From contig CP095846.1 of the NCBI GenBank assembly GCA_023100825.1, positions 372,001 through 436,000 on the forward strand: DNA of 64,000 nucleotides, written 5' to 3'. The notes below the pieces were generated by a model, which saw nothing but the letters and a program-made list of their open reading frames with translations, did not search any database and had not been told where the DNA came from. Made by a program: the position numbers and the translations under genes. Positions 51,285-58,739 of this stretch are shown here, piece by piece (position 1 is the stretch's first letter; every line of letters begins with the position of its first letter). Origin of the DNA: Nocardioidaceae bacterium SCSIO 66511 (GTDB taxonomy: Bacteria > Actinomycetota > Actinomycetes > Propionibacteriales > Nocardioidaceae).

Positions 51285-52262
51285 ATGCTGCATGGTGTGC
51301 CACGACGAGGAAATTATGACAGCGAAGCAGTCGCGACCCTGATTGCAGCGAATGAGCGGGTTGTGACTCACCGACAGTTGATGGATCTGCGGGTCCCAAG
51401 GAGCACGATATGTGCCCGAATGCGCCGCGGGCCATGGCAGTGGATCCTGCCCGGCGTCACGCTTTGCCACACAGGTACGCCCACGCGGCGGGAGAAGCTG
51501 CTAGCGGCCCTGAAGTACGGCGGGCCCGGCGCGGTAGTCACCGGGGCCAGTGGTCTGCGTGAGCACGGTGTCCGGGAGCCGCTCGACCCACGTATCCATC
51601 TCCTAGTACCGCGAGCGACCAACAGGACGTCGCACCACTTCGTGATTGTGGAGCGTACGAGTTACCTCCCGGAGCCTGTCGTCCGGCGCGGTATCGCGCT
51701 TGCGCCACTAGCGAGATGCTGCGTCGACGGGAGTCGCCGTACGCTCCGGCTCTCTTCGGTTCGTGCCGTGGTCGCCGAGACCGTGCAGCGAAAGTTCTGC
51801 ACGCCCGCTGAGCTACTCGATGCGATCGGGAGCCTCGCGACTCAACGCAGCGGACGCATTCGAGCCGTCATGCATGAGATCGAGGTCGGTATCCGATCTG
51901 CTGCAGAAGGGGACGCTCGAATCGCTTTTCGCGGCAGCGACGTACCGATGCCGGAGTGGAACGTCTCGTTGTTCACCCCGGACGGAGTGCTGCTCTGCAT
52001 CCCCGACGGCTGGTGGGACGATCTGGCCATTGCGCTTCAGATCGACTCGATGGAGTGGCACCTCAGTCCAGAACTGTACAAGCGAACCCAAGCAACGCAG
52101 CGCGTTCTGGCCGAGCTGGGGATCCCGTTTCTGCCATGGGCGCCTGGAGATGTCGCGCGCGATCCCGATGCCTTCGTCGCAAGTGCCCGTGAGTTCCGGC
52201 GGGGCAATGGTCAGCGACCGCGCCCGAATATCGTTGTTGTGCGCAACCAACGCGATCGCTGA
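51285..52262 (+). CDS. AbiEi-type winged-helix protein with DUF559/Vsr-like C-terminus
   Basis: A 325-aa protein starting at the ATG at 51285; the longer open frame runs back into the MBL-fold gene. Residues 10-75 resemble the AbiEi antitoxin N-terminal winged helix (VVTHRQLMDLRVPRSTICAR, then WQWILPGVTLCH). The central part is helical (GGPGAVVTGASGLREHGV). Residues 220-300 resemble DUF559/Vsr-type endonuclease-like proteins (MPEWNVSLFTPDGVLLCIPD, then ALQIDSMEWHLSPE, with LAELGIPFLPWAPGDV). Actinobacteria carry many single genes of this kind without an AbiEii toxin; their role is unknown. Here no partner toxin is present. Codon use is less extreme than in the neighbours. It is flanked by long inverted repeats. 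Confidence 0.8.
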   Translation: MLHGVPRRGNYDSEAVATLIAANERVVTHRQLMDLRVPRSTICARMRRGPWQWILPGVTLCHTGTPTRREKLLAALKYGGPGAVVTGASGLREHGVREPLDPRIHLLVPRATNRTSHHFVIVERTSYLPEPVVRRGIALAPLARCCVDGSRRTLRLSSVRAVVAETVQRKFCTPAELLDAIGSLATQRSGRIRAVMHEIEVGIRSAAEGDARIAFRGSDVPMPEWNVSLFTPDGVLLCIPDGWWDDLAIALQIDSMEWHLSPELYKRTQATQRVLAELGIPFLPWAPGDVARDPDAFVASAREFRRGNGQRPRPNIVVVRNQRDR

Positions 52263-52321
52263 TTTTGTATCCCTCGCGCAGGGCTACAAACCTATTGGAG
52301 CTATGCGTGATAGATACAAAA
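52263..52321. repeat. Right inverted repeat, itself a hairpin
   Basis: Begins on the base after the AbiEi-like gene's stop. Inverted copy of 51154-51212. Its own stem (52264-52280 with 52304-52320) has mismatches near the middle. The outer arm TGCGTGATAGATACAAA is identical to that in the left copy. Confidence 0.92.
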
Positions 52322-52342
52322 CGTGGCCAGCCGCCGTCAGCC

Positions 52343-52391
52343 GCGTAACCGATCGCAACGAGACGAGATCTGGGCGTAACCGATCGCAACG
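52343..52391. repeat. 18-bp direct repeat, two copies
   Basis: The 18-mer GCGTAACCGATCGCAACG occurs at 52343-52360 and 52374-52391, spaced by 13 bp (period 31). It lies between the right inverted repeat and the end of crp. Each contains the palindrome CGATCG. Confidence 0.85.
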
Positions 52392-52406
52392 GGGACGGGT
52401 ACGCAG

Positions 52407-53084
52407 CTAGCGCGAGCGGCGCTGCAGCCGCTCCAGATCCAGAATCACCACCGACCGCGGCTCGAGCCGCAGCCAGCCGCGCATCGCGAAGTCGGCGAGT
52501 GCCTTGTTGACCGTCTCTCGGGAGGCGCCGACCAACTGTGCGAGTTCTTCCTGGGTCAGGTCGTGGTGTACGTGGATGCCGTCGTCGGCTTTGCGGCCGA
52601 AGCGCGATGAGAGATCGAGTAGCGCCTTGGCGACGCGGCCGGGTACGTCGGAGAAGACCAGGTCGGCGACGACGTCGTTCGTACGCCGGAGCCGGGCGGC
52701 CAGCTGGTGGAGGAGGGCGCGCGCGACGTTCGGGTGATCGGTGAGCCAGACGGTGAGTTCTTCGTGACCGAGGCTCTGCATCGAGCAGTCGGTGACGGCG
52801 GTCGCGGTGGTCGAGCGGGGTCCGGGGTCGAACAGTGACAACTCGCCGAACATCTGGCCCGGTCCGAGGATGGCGAGGAGGTTCTCGCGGCCGTCGGCGG
52901 ATGTACGGCCGAGTTTGATCTTGCCGTCGGTCACGATGTACAGCCGGTCGCCGGAGTCTCCCTCGTGGAACAGGACCTCGCCACGACTCAGATGCGTGTC
53001 GGTCATCTGCGCCCCGAGCGAGGCCGCCGCCTCGTCGTCGAGGCCAGAGAAGAGCAAAGCCTGACGGAGCACGTCGTTGTCCAC
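52407..53084 (-). CDS. crp: Crp/Fnr-family transcriptional regulator
   Basis: A 225-aa regulator. The cyclic-nucleotide-binding domain fills about residues 10-125: [20 protein letters not shown], then [23 protein letters not shown] with the cAMP-binding Arg-Ser/Thr pair. The helix-turn-helix is [23 protein letters not shown] near residue 180. There are no N-terminal cysteines, so it is Crp-like and not an FNR-type oxygen sensor. The GTG at 53082-53084 has AGGAG upstream. The gene is divergent from nth, a conserved arrangement in actinobacteria. It might control nar and acs, but no clear sites are seen there. Confidence 0.93.
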   Translation of the reverse strand: MDNDVLRQALLFSGLDDEAAASLGAQMTDTHLSRGEVLFHEGDSGDRLYIVTDGKIKLGRTSADGRENLLAILGPGQMFGELSLFDPGPRSTTATAVTDCSMQSLGHEELTVWLTDHPNVARALLHQLAARLRRTNDVVADLVFSDVPGRVAKALLDLSSRFGRKADDGIHVHHDLTQEELAQLVGASRETVNKALADFAMRGWLRLEPRSVVILDLERLQRRSR

Positions 53085-53229
53085 TGGATCTCCTCGCCGT
53101 CTTGCACGCCTGCGGATCGGTGTGCCTCGCTTCACATTCTGTCCTATCCTGCACACGAATGGCGAAGAGGACACGTTCCCGCGCCATCACTGGTTCGGCG
53201 TGTCGCCGCGCGCCCGTACTCTAGGTGGC

Positions 53230-53961
53230 GTGCCGACACCGACCCGCGCCAGTGCCGCAGACGTTCCGAAGCCGCCGACATCCCTGGTACGACGGGCGCG
53301 CAAGATCAACCGCGTCCTTGCCGAGACCTATCCGGATGCCAAGGCGGAGCTCGACTTCACCAACGCGTTCGAGCTGCTCGTCGTCACGGTGTTGTCGGCG
53401 CAGACGACCGATAAGCGGGTCAACGCGATCAGCCCGACGCTGTTCGCCACGTACCCCGACGCCAAGGCGATGGCTGCGGCCGACCGGGAGACGATGGAGG
53501 AGCTGCTCAGGCCGGCCGGCTTCTTCCGAGCCAAGACCGAGAGCCTGCTGAAGCTGTCGGCGGCACTGTGCGACGACTTCGGCGGTGAGGTCCCGGGCAA
53601 GCTCGAGGATCTCGTCACGCTGCCCGGGGTCGGCCGCAAGACGGCCAACGTCGTGCTCGGCAACGCATTCGATGTGCCCGGTATCACCGTCGATACCCAT
53701 TTCGGTCGGCTCGCACGAAGGTTCAAATGGACCGACGAGACCGACCCCGTGAAGGTCGAGCACGCCGTCGGCGCGTTGTTCCCCAAGCGAGACTGGACGA
53801 TGCTGAGCCACCATCTGATCTGGCACGGTCGTCGCTGCTGCCATGCGCGCAAGCCGGCTTGCGGTGCCTGCCCGGTCGCGCACTGGTGTCCGTCGTTCGG
53901 TGAGGGGCCGACCGGGCACGACGAGGCGGCGAAGCTGCTTCGTACCGAGGGGCGGGCATGA
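53230..53961 (+). CDS. nth: Endonuclease III
   Basis: A 243-aa DNA glycosylase/AP lyase of base excision repair, removing oxidised pyrimidines. The HhH-GPD segment [17 protein letters not shown] holds catalytic Lys137, and Asp155 sits in VDTHFGR. The [4Fe-4S] cluster motif is Cys204-x6-Cys211-x2-Cys214-x5-Cys220. The GTG at 53230 is the last start before the conserved domain; earlier sequence is not conserved. It overlaps the TlpA-like gene by 4 bp (ATGA). Confidence 0.96.
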   Translation: MPTPTRASAADVPKPPTSLVRRARKINRVLAETYPDAKAELDFTNAFELLVVTVLSAQTTDKRVNAISPTLFATYPDAKAMAAADRETMEELLRPAGFFRAKTESLLKLSAALCDDFGGEVPGKLEDLVTLPGVGRKTANVVLGNAFDVPGITVDTHFGRLARRFKWTDETDPVKVEHAVGALFPKRDWTMLSHHLIWHGRRCCHARKPACGACPVAHWCPSFGEGPTGHDEAAKLLRTEGRA

Positions 53962-54584
53962 GATGGGCCCGTACGTCGGCCGCGCTGTTCCTCGGTGCGG
54001 CCTTGGCCGCATGCACTCCACCGTCGAGCGACGACGGGGGCGGCGGGTCGCTGCCCGCATCGAACCTCTCTGAGGTCGACGTCGACACTCCCGAGCTCGC
54101 CAAGCTCAAGCGAGCGGCAGGCATGGACGACTGCCCACGCGTCGACTCGGTCGACGAGCCGGTCGACAACGGTCTACCCGACCTCACGCTTCCCTGTCTC
54201 GGCGGCGGGCCGGACGTCAACCTGTCCGCACTCCGCGGTGAGCCGACGGTGGTCAACGTGTGGGCGAGCTGGTGCGAGCCCTGCCGCAAGGAGCTTCCGG
54301 TGATCCAGCGACTACACGAGTCGGGCAAGGTGCGGGTGATCGGCATCGACATCGAAGATCCCCAGCCCGGCACGGCGCTCGAATTGGCGGCCGACAGCGG
54401 AGTCACCTATCCCTCGGTCGCCGACCCGGGCGGTGAGTCCGAGGTCCCACTAGAGCTTGTGGGTACGCCGCAGACGATGTTCGTACGCCCCGACGGCTCG
54501 ATCGCCGGCACTGAGCGCGGCGTCATCACCTCGTACGACAAGCTCGCCGACGACGTACGCGAGCATCTCGGAGTGCAGCTGTGA
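53958..54584 (+). CDS. TlpA/ResA-like thioredoxin lipoprotein
   Basis: A 208-aa protein with a lipoprotein signal (lipobox ALAAC, Cys19), a Ser/Gly-rich linker and a thioredoxin domain with active site WCEPC at residues 105-109. Conserved cis-Pro in VGTPQTMFV. Extra cysteines at 59 and 80 lie upstream of the domain. It is anchored outside the membrane and probably reduces or forms disulfides, for example for cytochrome c maturation. Coupled to nth and to the next Nudix gene by 4-bp overlaps. Confidence 0.93.
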   Translation: MRWARTSAALFLGAALAACTPPSSDDGGGGSLPASNLSEVDVDTPELAKLKRAAGMDDCPRVDSVDEPVDNGLPDLTLPCLGGGPDVNLSALRGEPTVVNVWASWCEPCRKELPVIQRLHESGKVRVIGIDIEDPQPGTALELAADSGVTYPSVADPGGESEVPLELVGTPQTMFVRPDGSIAGTERGVITSYDKLADDVREHLGVQL

Positions 54585-55288
54585 GATCTGAGGAAGCGGC
54601 GAACGCGGAGCAGTCACCGGCCGCGGAGCAACCGGCCGCCGACGTGCCGGCGTGGTTGCGTCCGGTAGCTACCGGCATCAACGGCGTGACGTCCGCGAAG
54701 CTGTCGCCGCGCTTCCCCTCGCCGCCGAGCTCAGCGCGTCGGGCGGCAGTGCTCATGCTGTTCGGCGAGGGCGACGGCGGGCCGGACCTGTTGATCACCG
54801 AGCGCGCACACACGCTGCGCTCCCACCCTGGTCAGCTTGCGTTTCCCGGTGGTAAAGCCGATCCCGGTGACCGCGATGCGGTCGACACAGCGATGCGCGA
54901 GGCGCGCGAGGAGGTCGGTCTCGATCCGTCCTGCGTGGCAGTCGTCGGTACTCTCCCCGACCTCTGGGTGCCGCCGAGCAACTCCGCGGTGACGACGATT
55001 GTGGGCTGGTGGCACACTCCGGCGCCGGTTGGGGTCGTCGACGAGGGGGAGGTCGCGAGCGTGCTTCGCGTACCCGTCTCGCATCTGCTCGACCCGGTCA
55101 ACCGGTTCACCGTCGAGGTGACCGGCGGCTGGAAGGGGCCCGCCTTCGAGGTCGGTGACGGGCTCGTGCTCTGGGGGTTCACGGCCGGCATCGTGAGCAG
55201 ACTGTTCGAGCACGTGGGCTGGGAGCGGCCGTGGGATCATTCGCGCGTACGCCCGCGGCCGAACCCTCCCGCGCCGGACGGTTCATGA
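54581..55288 (+). CDS. Nudix CoA pyrophosphatase-like protein
   Basis: A 235-aa Nudix hydrolase. The CoA-type motif LRSHPGQLAFPGGKADPG (LLTxR-S-x3-HxGxVxFPGG type) near residue 80 is followed by the Nudix box with REAREEVGL near 107. Such enzymes cleave coenzyme A or its derivatives to phosphopantetheine. The N-terminal 30 residues are Ala/Glu-rich. The GTG at 54581 overlaps the upstream stop; the stop overlaps the MarP start (ATGA). Confidence 0.93.
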   Translation: MRSEEAANAEQSPAAEQPAADVPAWLRPVATGINGVTSAKLSPRFPSPPSSARRAAVLMLFGEGDGGPDLLITERAHTLRSHPGQLAFPGGKADPGDRDAVDTAMREAREEVGLDPSCVAVVGTLPDLWVPPSNSAVTTIVGWWHTPAPVGVVDEGEVASVLRVPVSHLLDPVNRFTVEVTGGWKGPAFEVGDGLVLWGFTAGIVSRLFEHVGWERPWDHSRVRPRPNPPAPDGS

Positions 55289-56460
55289 ACGTGCTCGATC
55301 TCATTCTGCTGCTCGTCATCGTGGTCTACGGCATGGCGGGCTACTGGCAAGGCTTCGTGACCGGTGCGGCGGCGACGATCGGGCTGCTGATCGGCGGCGT
55401 GTTCGGCATCGTCGTGGTGCCGCTCGTCCTCGGTGGGCTGGGTGACGGCGTCGGCACCGCCTTGCTCGCGCTCATCCTGGTGCTGATCTGTGCGACGGTC
55501 GGCCAGGCATGCGGCACGTTCGTCGGCACGCATCTGCGCGACAAGATCACCTGGCACCCGGCGCGCTCGATCGACGCGGTCGGCGGTGCGGTGCTCTCGG
55601 TCGTGGCGGTGCTCGTGATCGCCTGGTGCCTCGGCTACGCGGTCTCCGGCACGCAGATCCCGGCCTTGTCCAACTCCGTGCGCTCCTCGGCCGTTCTGAG
55701 CCGCGTCGACGGAGTCATGCCCGACTCTGCCCGGAGCGGGCTGCAGTCGTTCAACTCGCTGATCGACTCGAACCTCTTCCCGCGCTACCTCGAGCCGTTC
55801 GTACCCGAGGAGATCAGCCACGTACGAACGCCGAACGACAAGATCCTCGATCGGCCGGTCGTGCGCCGCGCTGCGCCGAGTGTCGTCAAGGTGCTCGGGC
55901 AGGCCGAGGAGTGCGATCGCGGTGTCGAGGGCAGCGGCTTCGTCTACGCGCCCGATCGGGTGATGACGAATGCACACGTGGTCGCCGGTGTCGATGATCC
56001 GACAGTCGTCGTCGGCGATGAGTCGTACGACGCCAGAACCGTTGTCTACAACGAGAATCTCGATGTCGCGGTGCTGGCGGTCGACGGGTTGGACGTACGC
56101 CCGTTGGGGTTCGACACGGGCGGCGGCGCTGGTTCGAACGCCGTCGTGATGGGTTACCCCGACAACGGTCCCTTTGACGCTGTAGCGGCCAGGATCCGCG
56201 CCCGGCAGGAGTTGCGTAGCCCCAACATCTACGACGACGGGGTAGTGCGCAGGCAGGTGTTCTCGATCCGAGGGCTGGTTCGTTCGGGCAACTCGGGCGG
56301 GCCACTGGTGAGCAGCGGCGGCCAGGTGTACGGCGTTGTGTTCGCGGCGTCGGTGAGCGACGACAACACCGGCTACGTATTGACCGCCGAGCAGGTGCAG
56401 GCCGACGCCGAGCGCGGCATCACAGGCGACGAGGAGGTTTCGACCGGCGGATGTACCTGA
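55285..56460 (+). CDS. marP: MarP-type periplasmic trypsin-like serine protease
   Basis: A 391-aa protein. Residues 1-125 form four transmembrane segments (CvpA-like). The chymotrypsin-like domain has His231 in TNAHVV, Asp260 in ENLDVAV and Ser337 in SGNSGGP. Cys210 and Cys390 match the disulfide pair that controls Mycobacterium tuberculosis MarP (Rv3671c), a protease needed for acid and oxidative stress survival. The ATG at 55285 overlaps the Nudix stop. The gene order nth-tlpA-nudix-marP is that of M. tuberculosis. Confidence 0.95.
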   Translation: MNVLDLILLLVIVVYGMAGYWQGFVTGAAATIGLLIGGVFGIVVVPLVLGGLGDGVGTALLALILVLICATVGQACGTFVGTHLRDKITWHPARSIDAVGGAVLSVVAVLVIAWCLGYAVSGTQIPALSNSVRSSAVLSRVDGVMPDSARSGLQSFNSLIDSNLFPRYLEPFVPEEISHVRTPNDKILDRPVVRRAAPSVVKVLGQAEECDRGVEGSGFVYAPDRVMTNAHVVAGVDDPTVVVGDESYDARTVVYNENLDVAVLAVDGLDVRPLGFDTGGGAGSNAVVMGYPDNGPFDAVAARIRARQELRSPNIYDDGVVRRQVFSIRGLVRSGNSGGPLVSSGGQVYGVVFAASVSDDNTGYVLTAEQVQADAERGITGDEEVSTGGCT

Positions 56461-56475
56461 GCGTCGGTGACCCGG

Positions 56476-56952
56476 TCAGGACTCGGAGCGTGCGCCCGTC
56501 GGCGTAGCGGGCTCTGCAGGCGCCTTCGGCTTGCCGGTCTGCCCCTTGAGCGCGTTCGGGATCTCCTTGGCGGTGTCGATCGTCTTCTCCGGCGCCTTGA
56601 CCGACTTCAACTTGCGGATGCCGATCAGTACGACGATGACGGCCAGCAGGATGTAGATGCCGGTGACGATCAGGAACGCCCAGGCGAGATCGAGTCCGGG
56701 GATCTTTGCGATGAAGTACGCAGCGGTGATCGACGCGAAGATGATGATCAAGACACCGAAGAACGCGGCGACGGCGAGCAGCCCGGCCCCGAGGCCGAGG
56801 TTCTTGACGCTCACTCGCAACTCGGACTTCGCGAGCTGGATCTCGTACTGGACCAGCGCGGAAACATCGCGGCTCGCATCGGCGACCAGGCGGCCGATCG
56901 TCGGGTCGGCCTGCTCCTGGGCCTCGAGCCGGTGCTGTCCCTGGCTGCTCAT
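56476..56952 (-). CDS. Phage-holin-family/DUF1469-like membrane protein
   Basis: A 158-aa protein with a helical N-terminus (TIGRLVADASRDVSALVQYEIQLAKSEL), two transmembrane segments (GAGLLAVAAFFGVLIIIFAS, and WAFLIVTGIYILLAVIVVLIG), and a basic Pro/Ala/Lys-rich tail. It matches the actinobacterial phage-holin family (DUF1469). It is not part of a prophage here; its role is unknown. The ATG at 56950-56952 starts the conserved domain. In many relatives the gene is followed upstream by acs; here the ESX-like module lies between. Confidence 0.85.
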   Translation of the reverse strand: MSSQGQHRLEAQEQADPTIGRLVADASRDVSALVQYEIQLAKSELRVSVKNLGLGAGLLAVAAFFGVLIIIFASITAAYFIAKIPGLDLAWAFLIVTGIYILLAVIVVLIGIRKLKSVKAPEKTIDTAKEIPNALKGQTGKPKAPAEPATPTGARSES

Positions 56953-57056
56953 GGACTCTCCTGGGTCGATGGGACCGAAATCGGACGTTGCTGCGCGCCT
57001 TGAGCCTAGATGACTCGTCGGTACGACGCAGCGGGGGTGGGCCCGTGTCGCTTCGT

Positions 57057-57812
57057 TCACGCCGTCGGCGCGGGCGTGAACGCCACCTCCTCGTCGCCGG
57101 GGAGGATCACGGTGAGAAGCCGGAACACCTCGCTGGGGTCGGTCGGGTCGACGGCGATCAGATCATCGGACAGCGACATGATCGCCATGCCTTGTTGCGA
57201 ATCGACGATGTGCAGCGAACGCTCGCCCTCGTTGCCGGGCGTGTTCGGCCAGCGCACGCTGAGGGTCCAGTACCACCACGGCCCGCGCGCGAGACCGTCC
57301 GCGTACGAGGTCGTGGGCGCGTCGTCGATCGTTGCCGTGATCGTTCCGGCTGCCGTGGCTCGACGTTCGGCGTCGGCGCCGAAGAGGTCATGCACCAGGT
57401 GCGGCGGCATCCGCCATGGTTGGAAGGACGTTGTGGGCCGCGGTGAGAGGCCGACCAGTCGCGCGACCGATATCGGGAAGAAGTCTGGTGGGGTGGAGAC
57501 GAGTCGCAGTTCGCCGTCGGGTTGACCGATCAGGTACGTCGCCGCATCCGTCGATACCCAGAACTCGACGACGACCTGGGAGTTGTTCTCGTTGCGCATC
57601 TCCAGCCTGCCGACCGCGATCGGATCGGCCGCGGCCGCGAGGGGCGTACGTAGGGCGGGGTGGATCGATGAGCCGTCCACGAGACCCGCCTCGCGAGTCT
57701 TCTCGAGCCCACGCTGTGTCGGGCCCGTGCCCACGGCGAGGGCCAGCAACGCATCGAAGCTGACCCGATCGAGGGTGAGCTGGCCGGACTCGGGTTCGAA
57801 CGAAACAGTCAT
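57057..57812 (-). CDS. EspG-like ESX secretion-associated protein
   Basis: A 251-aa protein resembling the EspG family, the cytoplasmic chaperones of mycobacterial type VII secretion. Helical segment ALLALAVGTGPTQRGLEKTREAGLV, then IHPALRTPLAAAADPIAVG, the beta-rich middle with EFWVSTDAATYLIG, and LLTVILPGDEEVAF at the end. Similarity is to the fold pattern and not to strict motifs. It overlaps the upstream gene by 4 bp, so it is co-translated with the PsbP/DcrB-like protein. No EccC or other membrane component is in the window. Confidence 0.6.
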   Translation of the reverse strand: MTVSFEPESGQLTLDRVSFDALLALAVGTGPTQRGLEKTREAGLVDGSSIHPALRTPLAAAADPIAVGRLEMRNENNSQVVVEFWVSTDAATYLIGQPDGELRLVSTPPDFFPISVARLVGLSPRPTTSFQPWRMPPHLVHDLFGADAERRATAAGTITATIDDAPTTSYADGLARGPWWYWTLSVRWPNTPGNEGERSLHIVDSQQGMAIMSLSDDLIAVDPTDPSEVFRLLTVILPGDEEVAFTPAPTA

Positions 57813-58291
57813 TTGGGCGCCTCCGTGAGGTCGGGCCGGAAGCCATTAGCGATGGTGGCGAAGACGCCGGTGAAGTTGTACGCACCGAGGGTCGGCGTCG
57901 TTGCGGTCACGGTGTAGCCGCGACGCCCGCGTACTGTCGACCACTGCTCCATGGTCAGGGCCTCGCCGCCGGAGTTGGCGTGGTGGGCAAGCCGGCGGAA
58001 AACGGTGTGGCCGTCGACCTCGAGCGTCTCGTTGTCGATCAGGAGGTACTGGTCGAGTACCTGCGCGCTCGTGGTCTCGGTGAACTCCTGCCACGACTCG
58101 ATTGTGCGGTCGGGCTCCAGCTCGTCGACCGTGACGACGACGTTCGAATGGAAGTCGGCTTCGTGGCCGGGTGCGATGGCCGCGACGGCCACCTGTTCGT
58201 GCGGGTCTTCATGGATCGCCCAATCGCTGGGAACGGGCATCGTGAACCTGGCGGTCGCGTGGTGGTAGGTGACGAACGGGTCGTCGCTCAT
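57809..58291 (-). CDS. PsbP/DcrB-fold small protein of the ESX-like module
   Basis: A 160-aa protein. Segments ARFTMPVPSDWAIHEDPHEQ, SNVVVTVDELEPDRTIESW, and GVFATIANGFRPDL fit the PsbP/Mog1/DcrB-like fold (also seen in LpqN/LpqT). There is no signal peptide. In polymorphic toxin loci such proteins are found as immunity or chaperone partners, which is the inference here. The ATG at 58289-58291 is 42 bp after the small gene; its stop overlaps the EspG-like gene. Confidence 0.65.
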   Translation of the reverse strand: MSDDPFVTYHHATARFTMPVPSDWAIHEDPHEQVAVAAIAPGHEADFHSNVVVTVDELEPDRTIESWQEFTETTSAQVLDQYLLIDNETLEVDGHTVFRRLAHHANSGGEALTMEQWSTVRGRRGYTVTATTPTLGAYNFTGVFATIANGFRPDLTEAPK

Positions 58292-58333
58292 GCGGGGTCC
58301 TTCGGTCGGTGGTACGCGAGGTTGTAGTCGGCG

Positions 58334-58687
58334 TCAGCCGGCGTTCAGCGGCCGCGTCAGAGCGGGACCCTGCTGTTGGGTCGTGAGATTCAACGCGGGC
58401 TGCAGGTCGAGCCGCGACTGCTCGTCACCGCCGATCGCTGCCTGGACCGCAGAGCCGAGATCGACCCCCTGCTTCTCGGCGAGCTGCGAAAGTTTCTCGA
58501 CGCGGGGCTTGACCTCCTCGTAGTACGTCTTGAAGGCGCGCGTGACGACGGAGTCCTTCGACGAGATCGCCGCGTTGTCGAGTGTGTTGGTGGCGCCTGA
58601 CGCCCAGGTGGCCCAGGTCGGTGCGGTGTTCGCCGTGTTGCGTGCGGCCGATGATGCCGGATCCGGGGTGATGTCGACGTAGTTCAT
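58334..58687 (-). CDS. Small helical WXG100/EspC-like protein
   Basis: A 117-aa predicted helical protein. A short helix (PASSAARNTANTAPTW) is followed by WATWASG near residues 25-31, a W-x-x-x-G-like turn in place of a strict WXG, then a long helix (VVTRAFKTYYEEVKPRVEKLSQLAEKQ). The C-terminus is Gln/Leu-rich. No signal peptide. It resembles ESX partner proteins (EsxA/EspC). Lies between the large protein and the PsbP/DcrB-like gene. Assignment rests on size, architecture and context. Confidence 0.5.
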   Translation of the reverse strand: MNYVDITPDPASSAARNTANTAPTWATWASGATNTLDNAAISSKDSVVTRAFKTYYEEVKPRVEKLSQLAEKQGVDLGSAVQAAIGGDEQSRLDLQPALNLTTQQQGPALTRPLNAG

Positions 58688-58739
58688 GAGTCCTCCTCGA
58701 GCTGTGACAGGTTTCGACAGGTGTGCGGACGACGTCGCA

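Larger units (their letters stand above)
51154..52321 (+). mobile_element. Putative gene cassette bounded by 59-bp inverted repeats
   Basis: The 1,168-bp unit consists of a left inverted repeat, 72 bp of leader, one gene and a right inverted repeat starting at once after the stop codon. The repeats match at 51 of 59 positions, including 36 of the first 37 from the outer ends. No transposase is present and no target-site duplication is seen, so mobility is inference. Confidence 0.4.

Noticed and set aside
51285-52262. AbiE type IV toxin-antitoxin pair
   Set aside because: Only the AbiEi-like gene is present. No AbiEii nucleotidyltransferase lies on either side.
56476-56952. Prophage remnant because of the holin-like name
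   Set aside because: The family is a chromosomal actinobacterial membrane protein; no other phage gene is nearby.
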